Shown piece by piece: positions 1 through 12,188 of a DNA stretch of 64,000 nucleotides. The position numbers and the translations under genes are program-made. The DNA is from Entoloma clypeatum (Eukaryota; Basidiomycota; Agaricomycetes; Agaricales; Entolomataceae). The notes beneath the pieces were generated by a model, which was given only the letters and a program-made list of their open reading frames with translations, had not been told where the DNA came from and made no database searches. Within the stretch, counting starts at the first letter, position 1. Each line of letters begins with the position of its first letter. The DNA lies in assembly GCA_963565915.1 (NCBI GenBank), contig OY751492.1, forward strand, positions 2,294,001-2,358,000. Direction: 5' to 3'.

Positions 1-1
1 T

Positions 2-904
2 GAGGTCTCCACACGAGAGGGCGAGACGAAGATACAGTTGGAGGCGTTGGTACGTCAACAGGCCGAGGGTGAGGTCGAAATGAAGACTTCCAAGGATAAG
101 ATCAATGCTCTCAAAGACGAGGTAGAGCGATTGAGGAGACAAATCCACGATCTCCAGCAAGAAAGCGCGGATAAGGAGGTCAAACTGGTCCAACTCGCCA
201 AGCAACGAGCTGAGGATAGGGAAGACCTCGCTGGCCTCAACATGGCTCTGGACTCCAAGCAACAAGAGCTAGCATTGGTCAGTTTTTTTTTCCTCTTTTT
301 TTTCCTACCTCGGCTTATCTGCGTTCATTCACAGATCAAGAGGAAGGTTGGAGTACGAGGAACGGGCGGCGGTACTCCTGCACCTCCTGTGCGAATTAGT
401 CGTCGAGATTCGTCGGCCTTTGCTACTCCGACGGTGCAAGAACGCCCCTCCTCGGTTTTGTCTGACGCTAGCAGCACTGCCAGCAAGTCTCGCAAGTTGT
501 CCACAGGTGAAACACCCGTTTCTGCCATCAAGATTCCTGCACTCGGCAAAAGCGGGCGAGTGAATGGCGTTACGACAACCATGACGGGCATGGCGAAACG
601 CATTGAAGGTTCCATGGGCCCTCCTCCTGTCGTCAAACGTGCATCGGTAGCCACCCCGACACCTGTAACGCGAGTTTCCTCGCTGTCACGGTCGAGTCTG
701 CCGTCTGTTAAACCTGCAACGACCACGGCGGCGGCGGCGGCACCCCATCGTCGAGTCTCGTCGATGGAGCAGACGCCTTCATCATCGATGAAGACAAAAA
801 ATATGCGCCAAAGTATCACAAGCCCCACACCATCTGACAAAGGGGAAAAAGAGAATGTTGACCTTACTTCAAGGCGCAGGGCCGTGCTCGCAACACCGAT
901 TTAA
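2..904 (+). CDS. 3' end of a coiled-coil protein gene with basic Ser/Pro tail (5' truncated by the window)
   Basis: The reading frame is open from base 2, so the start lies upstream. The first ~90 visible residues are heptad-like and charged (K/E/Q/R-rich, typical coiled coil) and end in QQELAL. A 57-bp GT-AG intron at 278-334 has a very T-rich interior. Because it is 57 nt and has no stop, the frame reads straight through it, and removing it joins QQELAL to IKRKVGVRGT. The remaining ~190 residues are low complexity, rich in Ser, Thr, Pro, Ala, Arg and Lys, with a short Ala run from (GCG)n near 728-741, and end at a TAA at 902-904. A coiled coil followed by a basic Ser/Pro tail resembles spindle or microtubule-associated proteins, but that is inference only; I do not recognise the protein. 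Confidence 0.7.
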   Translation, partial: EVSTREGETKIQLEALVRQQAEGEVEMKTSKDKINALKDEVERLRRQIHDLQQESADKEVKLVQLAKQRAEDREDLAGLNMALDSKQQELALVSFFFLFFFLPRLICVHSQIKRKVGVRGTGGGTPAPPVRISRRDSSAFATPTVQERPSSVLSDASSTASKSRKLSTGETPVSAIKIPALGKSGRVNGVTTTMTGMAKRIEGSMGPPPVVKRASVATPTPVTRVSSLSRSSLPSVKPATTTAAAAAPHRRVSSMEQTPSSSMKTKNMRQSITSPTPSDKGEKENVDLTSRRRAVLATPI

Positions 905-1178
905 TCTCATTCTCCCTAAAAACATACTCATATATTTTTATTTTTCATGAACACTTTTCTTGAACTTATTTCCGTTCACTGTCACTATATCGTTGTCTCC
1001 ATGCTCTGATATGACCCTCAATTCGTTCTACGAGATACTTTCCTATGCATTTGGTGCCCACACTCCTGGACATCTCTCTTTCGTTCATATTCTTATGGCA
1101 CCTCTTCCCGTTAAACAATTATGCTGCACGTACTATATACGTACAAATAGAGAATTCTCAACCATGAGAAGCTAGCGT

Positions 1179-4100
1179 CTAGATCGAAGGAAGAAAACCC
1201 GTAGACTGCCAATAGCACAACCACTTGTCTATCTCTTCGGGAACAAGTCTCGTTACACTCCCTGCTCTGAAAGCTGGGGAGGCAGCTAGGGTTTGGCGGA
1301 AATCCAGGTTGGGAACAGCCATAGCATCTCTCGTATCACTTTCTTTCAAGACAACGTCTCTATAGAACCCGAGTATCTTTGCGGCTGGAATGGACGACAA
1401 GTCGGCAGTTGATGACTGGGCAAGGCCTTCCAAGGTTTCTACCCATGAGACGTACGGCCGGAGGGGAAGCTTCAGTATTTCGCCGATGGTGCTGAAAACG
1501 TCATGGCTAGATACAGGTCGAGGATGCACCAGATGAGCGGTTGCAGATGGGATGTTGGCAGAACGAAGTTCTAGGAAAGTCTCGGCCGCGAAATCCAAAG
1601 GAACCCACGACGCAGTCTTCAAATATAGATACTGCTGAGGAAGCATGATAATCAAAGACAGAGCAAACGTACTCCTCGAATATCCGGAAGAAATCCCATC
1701 TTCAAACTTGATTTGACGATTGCTGGCATCCAGTCTGAAGAGTTCCAACACCCATTGATTCCGCCGCTGACCTGGCCAAGTCGCACGACAATGGGGCGGA
1801 GAGCCGTGGTCTTCGCTGCTTCGTAGAGGATGTGCTCTGCCACCCACTTTGATTCGGCGTAACCATTGCCGAGTGGAACGCTGGGATCCTCAATCGGAAC
1901 TTCCGGAATAGGCTCCTCAGGAATATTATCTACCGGACAGGTCAACCTGGTCCTTGAAAGTGTAAATTTGGGATATCATACTTCTAAATATTCCAACAGA
2001 ACTTGCGAACAGAAGTCTTGGGGGTGCCGCTTTTGGGGAAGAAAGAGCTAGGTCAACTAGGGAACGGACGCCGTCAATAACCTTCCTAAAAGAGATAAGC
2101 GACAAGTTGAAATCGACACGCCATGCTGCGGGTCGTCAGACTTCATGTGTCTATTCAACGGGAACAAAACTCACCGATATGGAAGATGTGGGTGACGGCC
2201 GCACGCATCTGCTTTCGAGGTTGGACTGAGTGGATTGTACTCGGAAGGCTGGGAAGAAAACTTGCCTCCTCTAGAAGCGCAGGACCTATTATAAGGCCAT
2301 CTTTAGTCAGATCGCCTTCGACAAGTGTCACCTTGGCGTACTTCGCAATCTTCGGGTCGTATCCTCGCGATGCCAAAGCCTCTTCTTGTCGCTGTAAGAT
2401 ACCGACGTTCTCGGAGGATCTGTTCAAAGCGTAGATTCTTTCGACAGAATCACACGCTACAAGTTTCGCTAGTACCGCAGTCCCCAGTGCTCCAGTAGTC
2501 CCTGTTATGAGAACGACATCGAAGGAGCCTGACTTGGCACCTTCAACGCCTCTGTGTGCAGGGAAATTCGCAATGTAAGGTGCCAAAAAAGACTTTAGAT
2601 CTTCCCTGCGGACTACTCCGTTGTTCAAGTCCTGCTTGTCTGGATTGTGAGGGTTGCTCTTCGAAATGATATGGTTTGCAAGCGACCAAATGGTTGGGTG
2701 TTCGTATATGAAACTTGAAGGTAAGTCCGTCTTTGTCGTCGATCTGACAGCCTGAAGAATCTTCTGTCTTATCCACATTGCTTGCAAACTGTGGATGACT
2801 TTGTCATGAAATCTTCGGGGTACTCATCCACGCCTCAGGCTCACCTGTCACACCCCTTATCAAAGATATCTTCATTGTCTTCTGCGGGAGTCTTTAAGAC
2901 CTCATTTACGACGGATCGGATAAAATCGAGTAAAGTTTCTGCCGTCCATTCCAATGGAGCTGTAGTATTGGAGCCTTTCTCTAGATCGGCGTACAACCCT
3001 TCTATTTCAGCACTATAGTTTGATAGTATGACCGAGCGACGTGGACTGCCTTTCGCATTGAAGAGAAACGGCTTGGAAGAACTTGCAACTATGATCATCT
3101 GTACAATAAGCCGCCTTTAATCACCATCAAATGATGCCAGACGTTGAGGATGTCACCTCTTTGAATAGACGGGAATGTGTCGGAGCGGTTGCATTCATTG
3201 CTTCCATGTAAGGCCTCCATTGTTCAAATTAGATACTTATACTCAATCAGATATACAGGAGAGGACGTACTGCATGGTATTCCGAAATGCTTTTAGTTTG
3301 TCAACATCTTGAGGATCAAAATAGTGCTTGTTCTTTATCTCTATGAGGACACCGATTTGGAACTTTCCGCGGCCGAACATGACGAGTGACGATATGTGTG
3401 GGTGTTGACCTAAGATAGCCTCTATCAAAACAAGCGACATGAGATGATATAGTGAGTGGTATTGCGAAGTTCTCCTACCTAACGGCCCAGGGTTTGTCTT
3501 CATCATGAATCTCGTAAGTCATGAAAGGCGGGTGGATGGAAAAGTTGAACACCTTTTCGCCAGTACTGAGAGTGATTTGATCATCTAAGCGACCCAAAAT
3601 CTTCCATTTTCCTGGTTCGGTAGGGTGGGGAGCGACCAAATCACTTGACGCATATGCTGGTTCGCCTTTGAATGTTGTATTGAGCACCGCAAGCTCTGTA
3701 GTGGCTCTTGCCTACGAATACACTTGGTCGCTGCTCTACTCATGAAAGTTTGTCACGTACAACTGCGACAAGTTCATATGTACCATCACCAAGGGCAACA
3801 AATTCCACTGCACATTGAGGGTTTATATAGAAATATTCCCAATCAAGTCCCGGATGATCTGTCGCCAAATCAACCAAGGAGACATCGATGCCATTGTGAC
3901 TTACCAGGGAATACATAACTATATGGACCCGTTTCGGACCTATGTATACGTGAGACGAAGGCAGATGATCAACAACATGCGAAGACTTACGCGCCACATA
4001 ATATATAGATTGCAACTCCTTCCCTTGCAAGATAGTCTCCGACGGCTTTTGACAGAGGAGCTCCGCCAAATATCTAGAGATGTCAGCGTCAAGATTGAAG

Positions 4101-5376
4101 ATCAATGTCATTGATGGAACGAATTATCTACTTACAAGTCCCTTTGATTCTTTGAAGAATGATAATTTTGAAGAGTCCCGACTCCAGCCCTAAGGCAGAG
4201 TTAACAGAATTCGAACGGTCAGAAGTGAACTTGCCTCGAAAAATACGGGAGGTCCAAAAATGTATGACGGATTCGTGGCCAGAAAGCCGTTCCAAGCTGC
4301 TTCCGGCGTTGGGATCACTGTAGGGCTGACAGGAGGAAACGTTGCCATAACTAAACCGGTTGATGCCTAGATCAGTCATTAAACCTCGAAAGGCCTGATG
4401 ACAAAAGACGTTGGGGACTTCACGATACTCACCAACCAGAAAATGAAGCACAACCCTATGCCATGATGCATGGCAAGAGCATGGCAGCCGAATACCTTGC
4501 TCAAAAGGTCGTGTTTACCGAACACTGTAGGACGTGTCTATAAAAAGAGAAAAAGACAAACAGCTCTTTGAACATACATGGCATAAGTGAGGCTTGCAGC
4601 TGCAAACGATCGTTCCAAGCTATCGGTTTTGGAAACGAGGTAGACCCTGGACAATCAAACAAGACTCTGAAGCCCGCCGATTATGCAAAGCAGAGAACAC
4701 GCACCAGACGAATGCACAATCAGTCTCGGTACAGAGTAATCCTTCCGCACGGGTGGCAACGAGGAAAATTCACTGTGGGAGTTGAATATGTCCTCGTGGG
4801 TAGGCATCCTGCACATTTGAACATCGTTGTGGTCCAGCCCACGGAGTGCTGTTCTCGCAAGCTCCTTTATTGCTGGTTCGCCGCTCACAAAGAGGTGTGA
4901 TACACGCGACTTGGCGAGAAGATGTACCAGGGCAGCCGGGGAATTACGAGGAGAGATGACAAAGGGAATTATTTCGGCGCGTAACATGCCCAAAACTGTC
5001 GTAAAACATGTTATAGTGTCTGAAATTCACCATCAGCAGAAGAGTATATTGAATGATACATGCTCGCCTTACCTGTCGTAGCGAGGACGCCGATGGTTGG
5101 GCGAGGGTGATTAGGGTCTTGTAGATCAATGCCAACTGCTTTACCAACAAAGCGAGCTGCGTTGTATGCAGCAGGGACGACCTCCTGAAATGTGAGGTGG
5201 GTAAGGCCAGCCGAATTAGCGAAAACAAAGACGGGATGGTTCGGATTGTTCTCGTAGTGGAAGTCGTAGAGTTCCGATACTGTCAAAGAGCCGTCCAATG
5301 GTGGGGTTACATACCCTGCGTGGTTATCGTCCCGGAGGTGAATGCGAGAACTGGGTGGTTGCAAGAGGAAAGCCAT
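1179..5376 (-). CDS. NRPS-like enzyme, adenylation-thiolation-reductase (A-T-R)
   Basis: A multi-exon gene for a carboxylic-acid-activating reductase: the A domain adenylates an acid, the T domain carries it as a thioester, and the NAD(P)H-dependent R domain releases an aldehyde or alcohol. The start at 5376 begins MAFLLQPPSS. The A3 loop HSSG/STSFPKPIAW is rebuilt by splicing near 4620-4700; the A10-like end is near 3060-3090. The phosphopantetheine site GCDSLQAMW is rebuilt across an intron near 2787-2830, with the Ser codon split AG|T. The reductase shows the nucleotide loop GTTGALGT (about 2500) and the YxxxK motif GYAESKWVAE (about 1850). The last intron is 1617-1672 and gives DIRG|TASWVPLDF; the stop is at 1179. 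There is no condensation domain. The family includes Lys2-like and aryl-acid reductases; the substrate cannot be told from sequence. Exon boundaries in the middle of the A domain are not all resolved, and I cannot exclude a small lesion there. Confidence 0.85.
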
Positions 5377-6039
5377 GGCGTGACAGTCAAATTAGGTGCG
5401 TATGTACAACCTGAGAGACACGACGCAGAGGTTCAATTGAAAAGCCATCTTGAGGAGGGTTTTCATCCGATTGACATGGGCTGAGTAAACAGGTACGACT
5501 TCATCGGAGATTGACGCGAGTAGATAAAGCAATATTTTCTTCTCCTTCCCGTCACGCCTGTAAAATACATCAATAATGCCAACGAATGCAAAGGCCACAG
5601 AACCCATACCGCGTGAGGACCTCAACACCGAAGTTGCTTACTCGGAAGATTGCAATCACGGAGGTAGCAGCGCATCAAGTGTCAACTCCTTGTCAGGCAT
5701 TTGTTGCTCGCATGGATGAACATTCGAATTATTGGCTGCTGGGGACAGAATGCTTGTCAGAAGAAGAAATACTCCCACTCAATTCTAGTTTATTTCTTGT
5801 GTGGTCGAGCGAGGGTGTACATGTGGTGTCGAAAACTTTTGATGGAGAAAGGAGCCAGGCGACTCCCGGCAATCACCCGATGCTGTCCACTGTTTCTGTC
5901 GCAACCCGCCTATCGTAGCTGGAAGTCGTCGTGTCGACAAATGATTGGTCGAACTTCAACTTGAGATCATCGCAAAGTTTTCCCTTGAAATAAATCCGGT
6001 CCCGCCACGTTGAACGCTGGTTGACCTGCTCTGACCGTC
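5377..6039. promoter_or_regulatory. Divergent intergenic region between the NRPS-like gene and the permease gene
   Basis: This 0.66-kb stretch separates two genes transcribed away from each other, so it must hold both promoters. I see short chance ORFs but no convincing exon and no clear TATA or CCAAT arrangement. Part of the left side may be 5' UTR of the NRPS-like gene. Confidence 0.4.
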
Positions 6040-8768
6040 ATGAAATTCAAAACCACAGGACCTCCTCCTATCAAGACCGACAACGATGACGAGGAGCTTG
6101 TCGCATTGGGCTACGTGCCTTCATTTAAAAGAGAGTTTTCCAACCTGGCCACGGTATACCCTCAACCGACCTTCCCAAATACCTCATGTTCCTGATCATA
6201 TCATGATGAACAGATAAGTTTCGCATTCAGCATCATGGTGCGATCAGTCCTACGAATACGCTTTTTGTGTTGTCCCAATGATCCTACGGTAGGGCGTTTG
6301 CTCAAGCATTGCCACAACGTTCAACACACCTCTGCTGCTCGGTGGTCCCTCATCCGTAAATATACACACTTTCAGTATCGAATCCTCCGTCTGCTCACTC
6401 GGTTCTTAGGTGGTATGGTGTTGGATCTTGGGTGCCGTGATGTGCTTCACCCTCGGTTCAAGCATAGCTGAGATCGTTAGCGCGTACCCTACGTGCGGCG
6501 GATTGTAAGTGAATCCTGTCCAGGCTACTCGCAACCTACAACGTTACCATCAGATATACAGCGTCTGCTCGCTTGTGTCCAAAAAAGCATCGAGCGAGGG
6601 TATGCAAGCACGCTTTGTTTTTTTTTGTGACACGACAACCAAGGTTATGCACAGGTTGGATGGCTAGTCGGATGGCTCAATATTCTCGGTCTGTGATTAC
6701 GCCTTCAACGTGCACAACTTCAATTGACGCATTTTATCATTCAAGGCCAGATTGCCGGTGTGTCATCGACGGAATTCGGTCTGTCTAACATGATCTGGGC
6801 GGCGGTAGTCGTTGGAAAGGTAACGGTACTGCTTCTTTCGTGCCGTCCTCTACAACGACTCATATTACCGGGCTGCTCAGGACAGCAACTATGTCGTAAC
6901 TCAGGTATTTCTAGACACCCATTGGTCCCTTGAATCACTTCATTCTCAATGGCATACAGGGAATGGTTGTTGGGCTATTTGTTGCACTTTTGGTCCTTCA
7001 CGGCTTCTTGGTAGGATTCAATCAATATCGGTTGGGAAAGTCATAACCCTCTTCACATAGAATTCACTTGCCACGCGGTATCTTGCGCAATTGACCAAAG
7101 GTTTTGTGTTTATTAACCTCGGAGCTACATTCCGTAAATCCCGCCTACTGCTTTTGCTATCGCTTAACATGCTTATTCATTCTAGTAATCATTATCGTCC
7201 TCCTTGCAACCACTCCGCGCGCCGAGATGCATGCCACAAGTTACGTTTTCGGAAGTGATGGGCTCGTGAACCAAACAGGAGGATGGAATAACGGCCTTGC
7301 TTTCCTATTCGGATTATTAAGTGTGCAGTGGACGGTGCGTGATCGAAATTTGATGCGAAGTATGATATTGACCTTCATACATTTTCAGATGACGGTAAAA
7401 TTCTTCCGATAATTTCTTTGCATAGGACTGAATCACCCCTCAGGACTATGATGCAACTGCTCATATATCGTAAGTTCGATTTACGACGATATCCTGTTTA
7501 ACAATTGCGTCGCTTTTGGACAGGGAGGAAGTGCGCCGTGCAGCCTATGCAGGTATGTAGATGTCGATGATACATCGCTATACTTGAAAGAATTTTACCA
7601 ATAAATCCCACAGCCCCTTCAGCAATCTTCATCGCTGGTGTGTAGATCATATCACCAATTCGCCCTGACCCTTAGCCCTCCTCTCAGTGATTGGGACGGG
7701 CCTTATCGGTTGGTTATTCAACATTGTTTTGGTTCTCTGTTCTGGACCTCTGTATGTACTGCAGTACCGCCTGGACCTAATGGCTGAATTATTTTCGAAA
7801 CAGTGCGGACCTACCCGGACCTTCTGGATCTGCAGTTCTTCAGGTACATCATCATTATTCGCCGAATTAATACCGTTGATGATTCCAAAAAGATCATGTA
7901 TTTACGAATGGGCAAGACTGGCGCCTTGATTCTTTGGGTAATTCGTCAATATCTTTGGTCGTCTTAATGGATGCTTATCATTTTCAAAGGCTTTGGTGTG
8001 CCTAACAGCCTTCTTTGTCGTCCAAACGGCTCTTCAGGCCAACTCGCGTACTATCTACGCCTTTAGCCGTGATCATGGTACGCCCATGTTGCATCATCAT
8101 CCTTGCATCAAGTGATTGAGCTGCACCACGAAGGCCTCCCCGATCGCGGCTACTTTGGCCATGTATCGCATATGACATCGACACCGCTGCGCGCAATCTG
8201 GCTGTGCACATTCGTTAGTATCCTTCCTGGCCTTCTGGACCTGGCCAGTCCAATTGCTGCCAATGCCATCTTCTCTCTGTGTGCGATAGCACTGGACTCG
8301 AGCTACATCATCCCCATATTCTTGCGTCGTGTGTTCCACGACCACCCGGACGTCATGTTCAAGCCTGGTCCTTTCAGTCTGGGAAATGGTCTCCTCGGAA
8401 AGGCCTTCAACTGGACTTGCATAACGTGGACTTTGTTCGTGTGTGTCATCTTCTCGTTTCCGACTGTCCTCCCGGTCACGGGAGCGAACATGAATTATGC
8501 ATCCGTGGGTCCCCATCCTTGTTGCCGGCTCTCTCTCTCTAATGATTGGTCCCAAAGGCTATCACCGTTGGCGTTTTGCTCTTTTCAGGGTGTGTTTTGC
8601 ACCACATCACTTTCTTCGTTCGTACAGTTGATCGGTTTTTGCAGCGCATGGTACGCCCTCGCTGGGCACAAGCACTACGTCGGGCCACAATCCAACCTTC
8701 ACCAAGCAAAGACAAGCGAAAAAGAAGAGTCCATCGAGACAGATCACACGGTCAAGCACGACGCCTGA
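6040..8768 (+). CDS. APC-superfamily amino-acid permease (GABA/choline-type)
   Basis: A plasma-membrane (or vacuolar) amino acid/polyamine/choline transporter of the fungal ACT-type permease family (UGA4/HNM1-like), expected to have 12 membrane spans. The start at 6040 gives MKFKTTGPPPIKTDNDDEEL, and an early exon reads ALGYVPSFKREFSNLAT. Splicing many 50-60 bp introns yields ISFAFSIM, SSIATTFNTPLLLGGPSSV, SSIAEIVSAYPTCGGL (the conserved AYPTxGG motif), VGWLVGWLNILGQIAGVSS, FINLGATFLIIIVLLATTPR, WNNGLAFLFGLLSVQWT, IFIAVIGTGLIGWLFNIVLV, NSRTIYAFSRDHGLP and PIAANAIFSLCAIALDSSY. The C-terminal exon ends in a charged tail closing with HTVKHDA before the stop at 8768. All recognisable family blocks are present in order, so it looks functional. 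About ten introns; individual boundaries are partly approximate. The substrate is not predictable. Confidence 0.85.
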
Positions 8769-11700
8769 AAAAAGGGTCTCAACCTGCGGACATCAATTCT
8801 GGTATCTTATTGACATATAACCCTTAATGAGCGAGATGAGCTATTGACATCTCATATCGCTTTCTAACTACTCATACAGATTTTACAAACTTGGGATTTA
8901 CATACATATATCTACCCTGCAAATGGATGGTTTTCCAGATTATCGACATTTTGCAATGAGACTCCGGGTGTTGACCGACGCGCTCGCTGGTGCACGGTAC
9001 CCTGTAGTGCATCCCTCTTCAAGGGTCGAAGCACATCCTCAACTCTTTCGATGGCCTTATCCCATACATTCCCATTGACCAAGGTTCTAATGCTCTCTAC
9101 TGCAAAAATATGGGTCCCTCGGCCATAATTATCATGATTCGTGGTCATCGGACGGCGATGTTCTGCTACCGAGGGCTCTCAGGCTGGGCATGAACATGAA
9201 ACGGCTTCTTTAACTCCAGCTGACCTCACCACACTGGCAATACTTCCCGGGTGGCTTTACTCTTCACCGATGGCCGTGCAATGTTCGCTTGTTGTTCCGA
9301 AAAGTCTGGCATCATGATCATGATAAGGCTGAAACTCAGGCTTCGACCCAAGCTTTTCCTCTTTCGGCATCGAGAGCTGAGGCGGCAACTTTTTCTTCTC
9401 TATCGTGGGGCGTTGGTCTTGGCGAACGCCACTATTCGCCTTATCGCGGACCTGGATGTAACGGCAACCGCGCGGTCTCTTCCACTGGCAGTCAGGCTTC
9501 AATGGTAAGTATCAGCGATAAATCAGCGAGAGGGCTTCTTGCAACTCGTTCATCTGTTTCGGTCGTTGTCTTGACGGCCTCATCTTACGGCTCACGATGA
9601 CCGGAAAGTTATTTCATTCTCGATAATAAATCGACGACCCCTGTTCCCTTAGAAAACGTTCTGGACTTTATGTTGGGCTTGGCAACGAACCCTGCACTCG
9701 CATCCGTCTTCTTTTCTTTTCAGCTCCAAAAAAGTTGAAGAAGAAAAAGTTGGGTGAAACTGCAGATTTGCGCGACAGCTGTATCATGGCCCCTATTAGC
9801 CCACCGCCCCGCGGCCCGTGTCCACGTTCGTGTAACTGCTGAGATGCCTAGACCCGCCTCAAGCTTGGCAGTTTAACCGGTTAACCTCCATCCTAACACT
9901 GATGGGTATTGGTTCATGCAACTGCCGAGGTCCCTACCTTAAGCTACAGCTGAACCCTTTCCGCCTCGGGTGCCTTGGCTCGTTCTGTGAAGCATAATAC
10001 CAATACGAGTACGATACTCTAAGCCTGATCCTAGAATTCTAGGAGGTTTGCACTACATCCTTGGTTGGTTCTTGGCGCCGCCGACGATAACAAAGACTTC
10101 GTCGGCTTCTGTTCGCCTTCAGTGCTTCCAGCTTCTGCCAAGCCTTAGAGTCTTGCGAACTACTCTTATCCGAAGAAGTAGGCGTTCAGTCAGGATTTCT
10201 TGGCATTGTCGTAAGTTTCAAGAGCGCGAGTATACAGTCCGCCTTTCGGTGCTGCCAAGGCATTGATCAGCTTCCTCGGTCACATCTTCCCAAATGACAA
10301 TCCATGTCCTGGGTACTAATGCTCCCGATATAAACTTGAAGGTATTTATTTCTAAAGCACTCGTACATTCGCACGTTTGTGAGTGCGCTATCGATATACT
10401 GATGGCGACTTTCACGACTGCATGGGTGCAGATCATCGCATAAGAAAATTTTGTGGGAACTTCATAGGAAACAATTGAAGTGCATATCATAAATATGACC
10501 AGTTGAAGTACCCCGCATATTTATATGTTGCGGGGTATATATCCAGACATTGCTTTCTTGTACCACTGATAGTCATTGAATTGGAGCTCTAAGGGACTAC
10601 GCAAATTCACTTCACGCGCTATCGTTGCGCTACTCATTTTGAATCCATCAGTAGTTCAAGAATATGTCCAAGTGATCCCCTTTCAGGGTGAACGAGAACG
10701 AAGTTGAATCAGCCCGATGTAGTAACTATACCCCCCATAAGTGGACTCGGAGGTACGCCCATAGAGGGTCGTTGGGCCCGGGTTCTTGGTCTGTTGACAT
10801 ACGACAGCCAAAGACTATCCGAATTATATGTCACCGTTGTGTATATGATCCTTGGACTCGTCGACTTGGTGGACTCATAAGTCTCGACAATTGCCGACAT
10901 TTGGAATACACATGTAATTCAACTTGCTTTCTGAGGTGACACATAAAATAACGGTGCTTTGCACACAGTGAAGGTCTCCGTCAATAGGATCATGTGTATG
11001 ATCCTGTAACAACCTCTTATTTGACCCACATACCCGATCAGACCCTATGTTCTATTTATCGCGTTAGGGGTGGAGTGCGAGAGATAGGCAGAGGAGGCAT
11101 ACATAGTGCACCCCAAAACAGGGATATAACGACTGCAATGAAACAGAGCCGGGTTGTTACTTCTGATTTAGGGAGGTTCCACTCACCGGTTCAGGTAGAA
11201 TAGCCAACGTGTGGTCACATCCCCAATGATTTGATCAAGGGCTGAAGGGGGAATCGGGGTTTACAATGCCAGTCGTAATCTTCAGGAAGATATACGGTGG
11301 GGAAGGGATGACATAACACGCCTTGTAACTCAGGACGTAGGCGACTGGAATGGGGATCTGGGGGCTGAGTTCGTCACTTGATTGGCAAGGTGGTTGTTCT
11401 GGAATGGACAAGTCACCTGTCCTTTCAGGCACTTGGGGGGATAAGAAATAGGACGGACCGCTCAAAACCAAGGACCTGTAGATATCGCTTGCAGCTATTC
11501 GGCCGGAGTAGACTTGTGGTTCGCATACCACTCGAGTTCACTCACCGATTTGCGGACAATCTGTTGGCTTGATAGTCTTGAGATGGAACGTTCAGGATGC
11601 CTATCGTTCAATAAGCCGTGGCATCTGAAACAAGGTGGAGACGCCGAGGAGACTAGAGCAGCCACTAGTTTCTGTCATGCAAAAATTGCGGGCTTCGGGA

Positions 11701-12188
11701 GCAGGGGGAAAAGACTCCGTCCTCAGAGCACTATAGTAGCAGGTGACGCGTCAGCTGCTGGAACGATCAAGCATTGAGATTATCTATGTTACGATTCAGG
11801 CAACGGTGCTTTAGCGAAGAGGTGGGCGATGAGAGGGATTTTCGCCAACAGACATCAATTCCCATGATAGAGATGTCGGAAAATGAAATGGATTGGTATG
11901 TTTTCGCTTGGTGAAACAGATCGTAGATTCTTGCAGGAAGCTGTGACTGATGGAAGTGGCGATGACCTTGGCGTATCCGGCTCTGATGCGGGCCAGGCGC
12001 CGACATCCCGGAAATTTGCAAAAAGGGAGAGAGAATAAAAACAATGCAGCAAAGGACCAAACAAGGATCAATAAGGTACACGATCTACGCACCCACATCG
12101 ACCGTCCTTATAATGGCCAACTGCTAACAGGACTTGCTTCGAACCTTGCCCACCACTCCCCGTCGAGGCGTTGCTCACAGCGTCGACC
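8769..12188. other. Gene-poor interval, no supported gene
   Basis: No long ORF or recognisable protein. Short open stretches occur near 8925-9215 and 9290-9600 on the plus strand; the second runs into a good donor-like GTAAGT after 9505. They could be exon remnants, but I cannot assemble or name a product. A small perfect inverted repeat lies at 10509-10537. The segment just upstream of 12189 presumably holds the promoter of the next gene. Confidence 0.4.
10509..10537. repeat. Short perfect inverted repeat (9-bp arms, 11-base loop)
   Basis: TACCCCGCA at 10509-10517 is the exact reverse complement of TGCGGGGTA at 10529-10537, with an AT-rich loop between. It lies in the gene-poor interval. 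It may be a minor hairpin, or chance. Confidence 0.35.

Noticed and set aside
8912..9600. Possible small gene(s) with plus-strand open stretches and one donor-like site
   Set aside because: No consistent exon chain, no recognisable domain and stops at expected joins.
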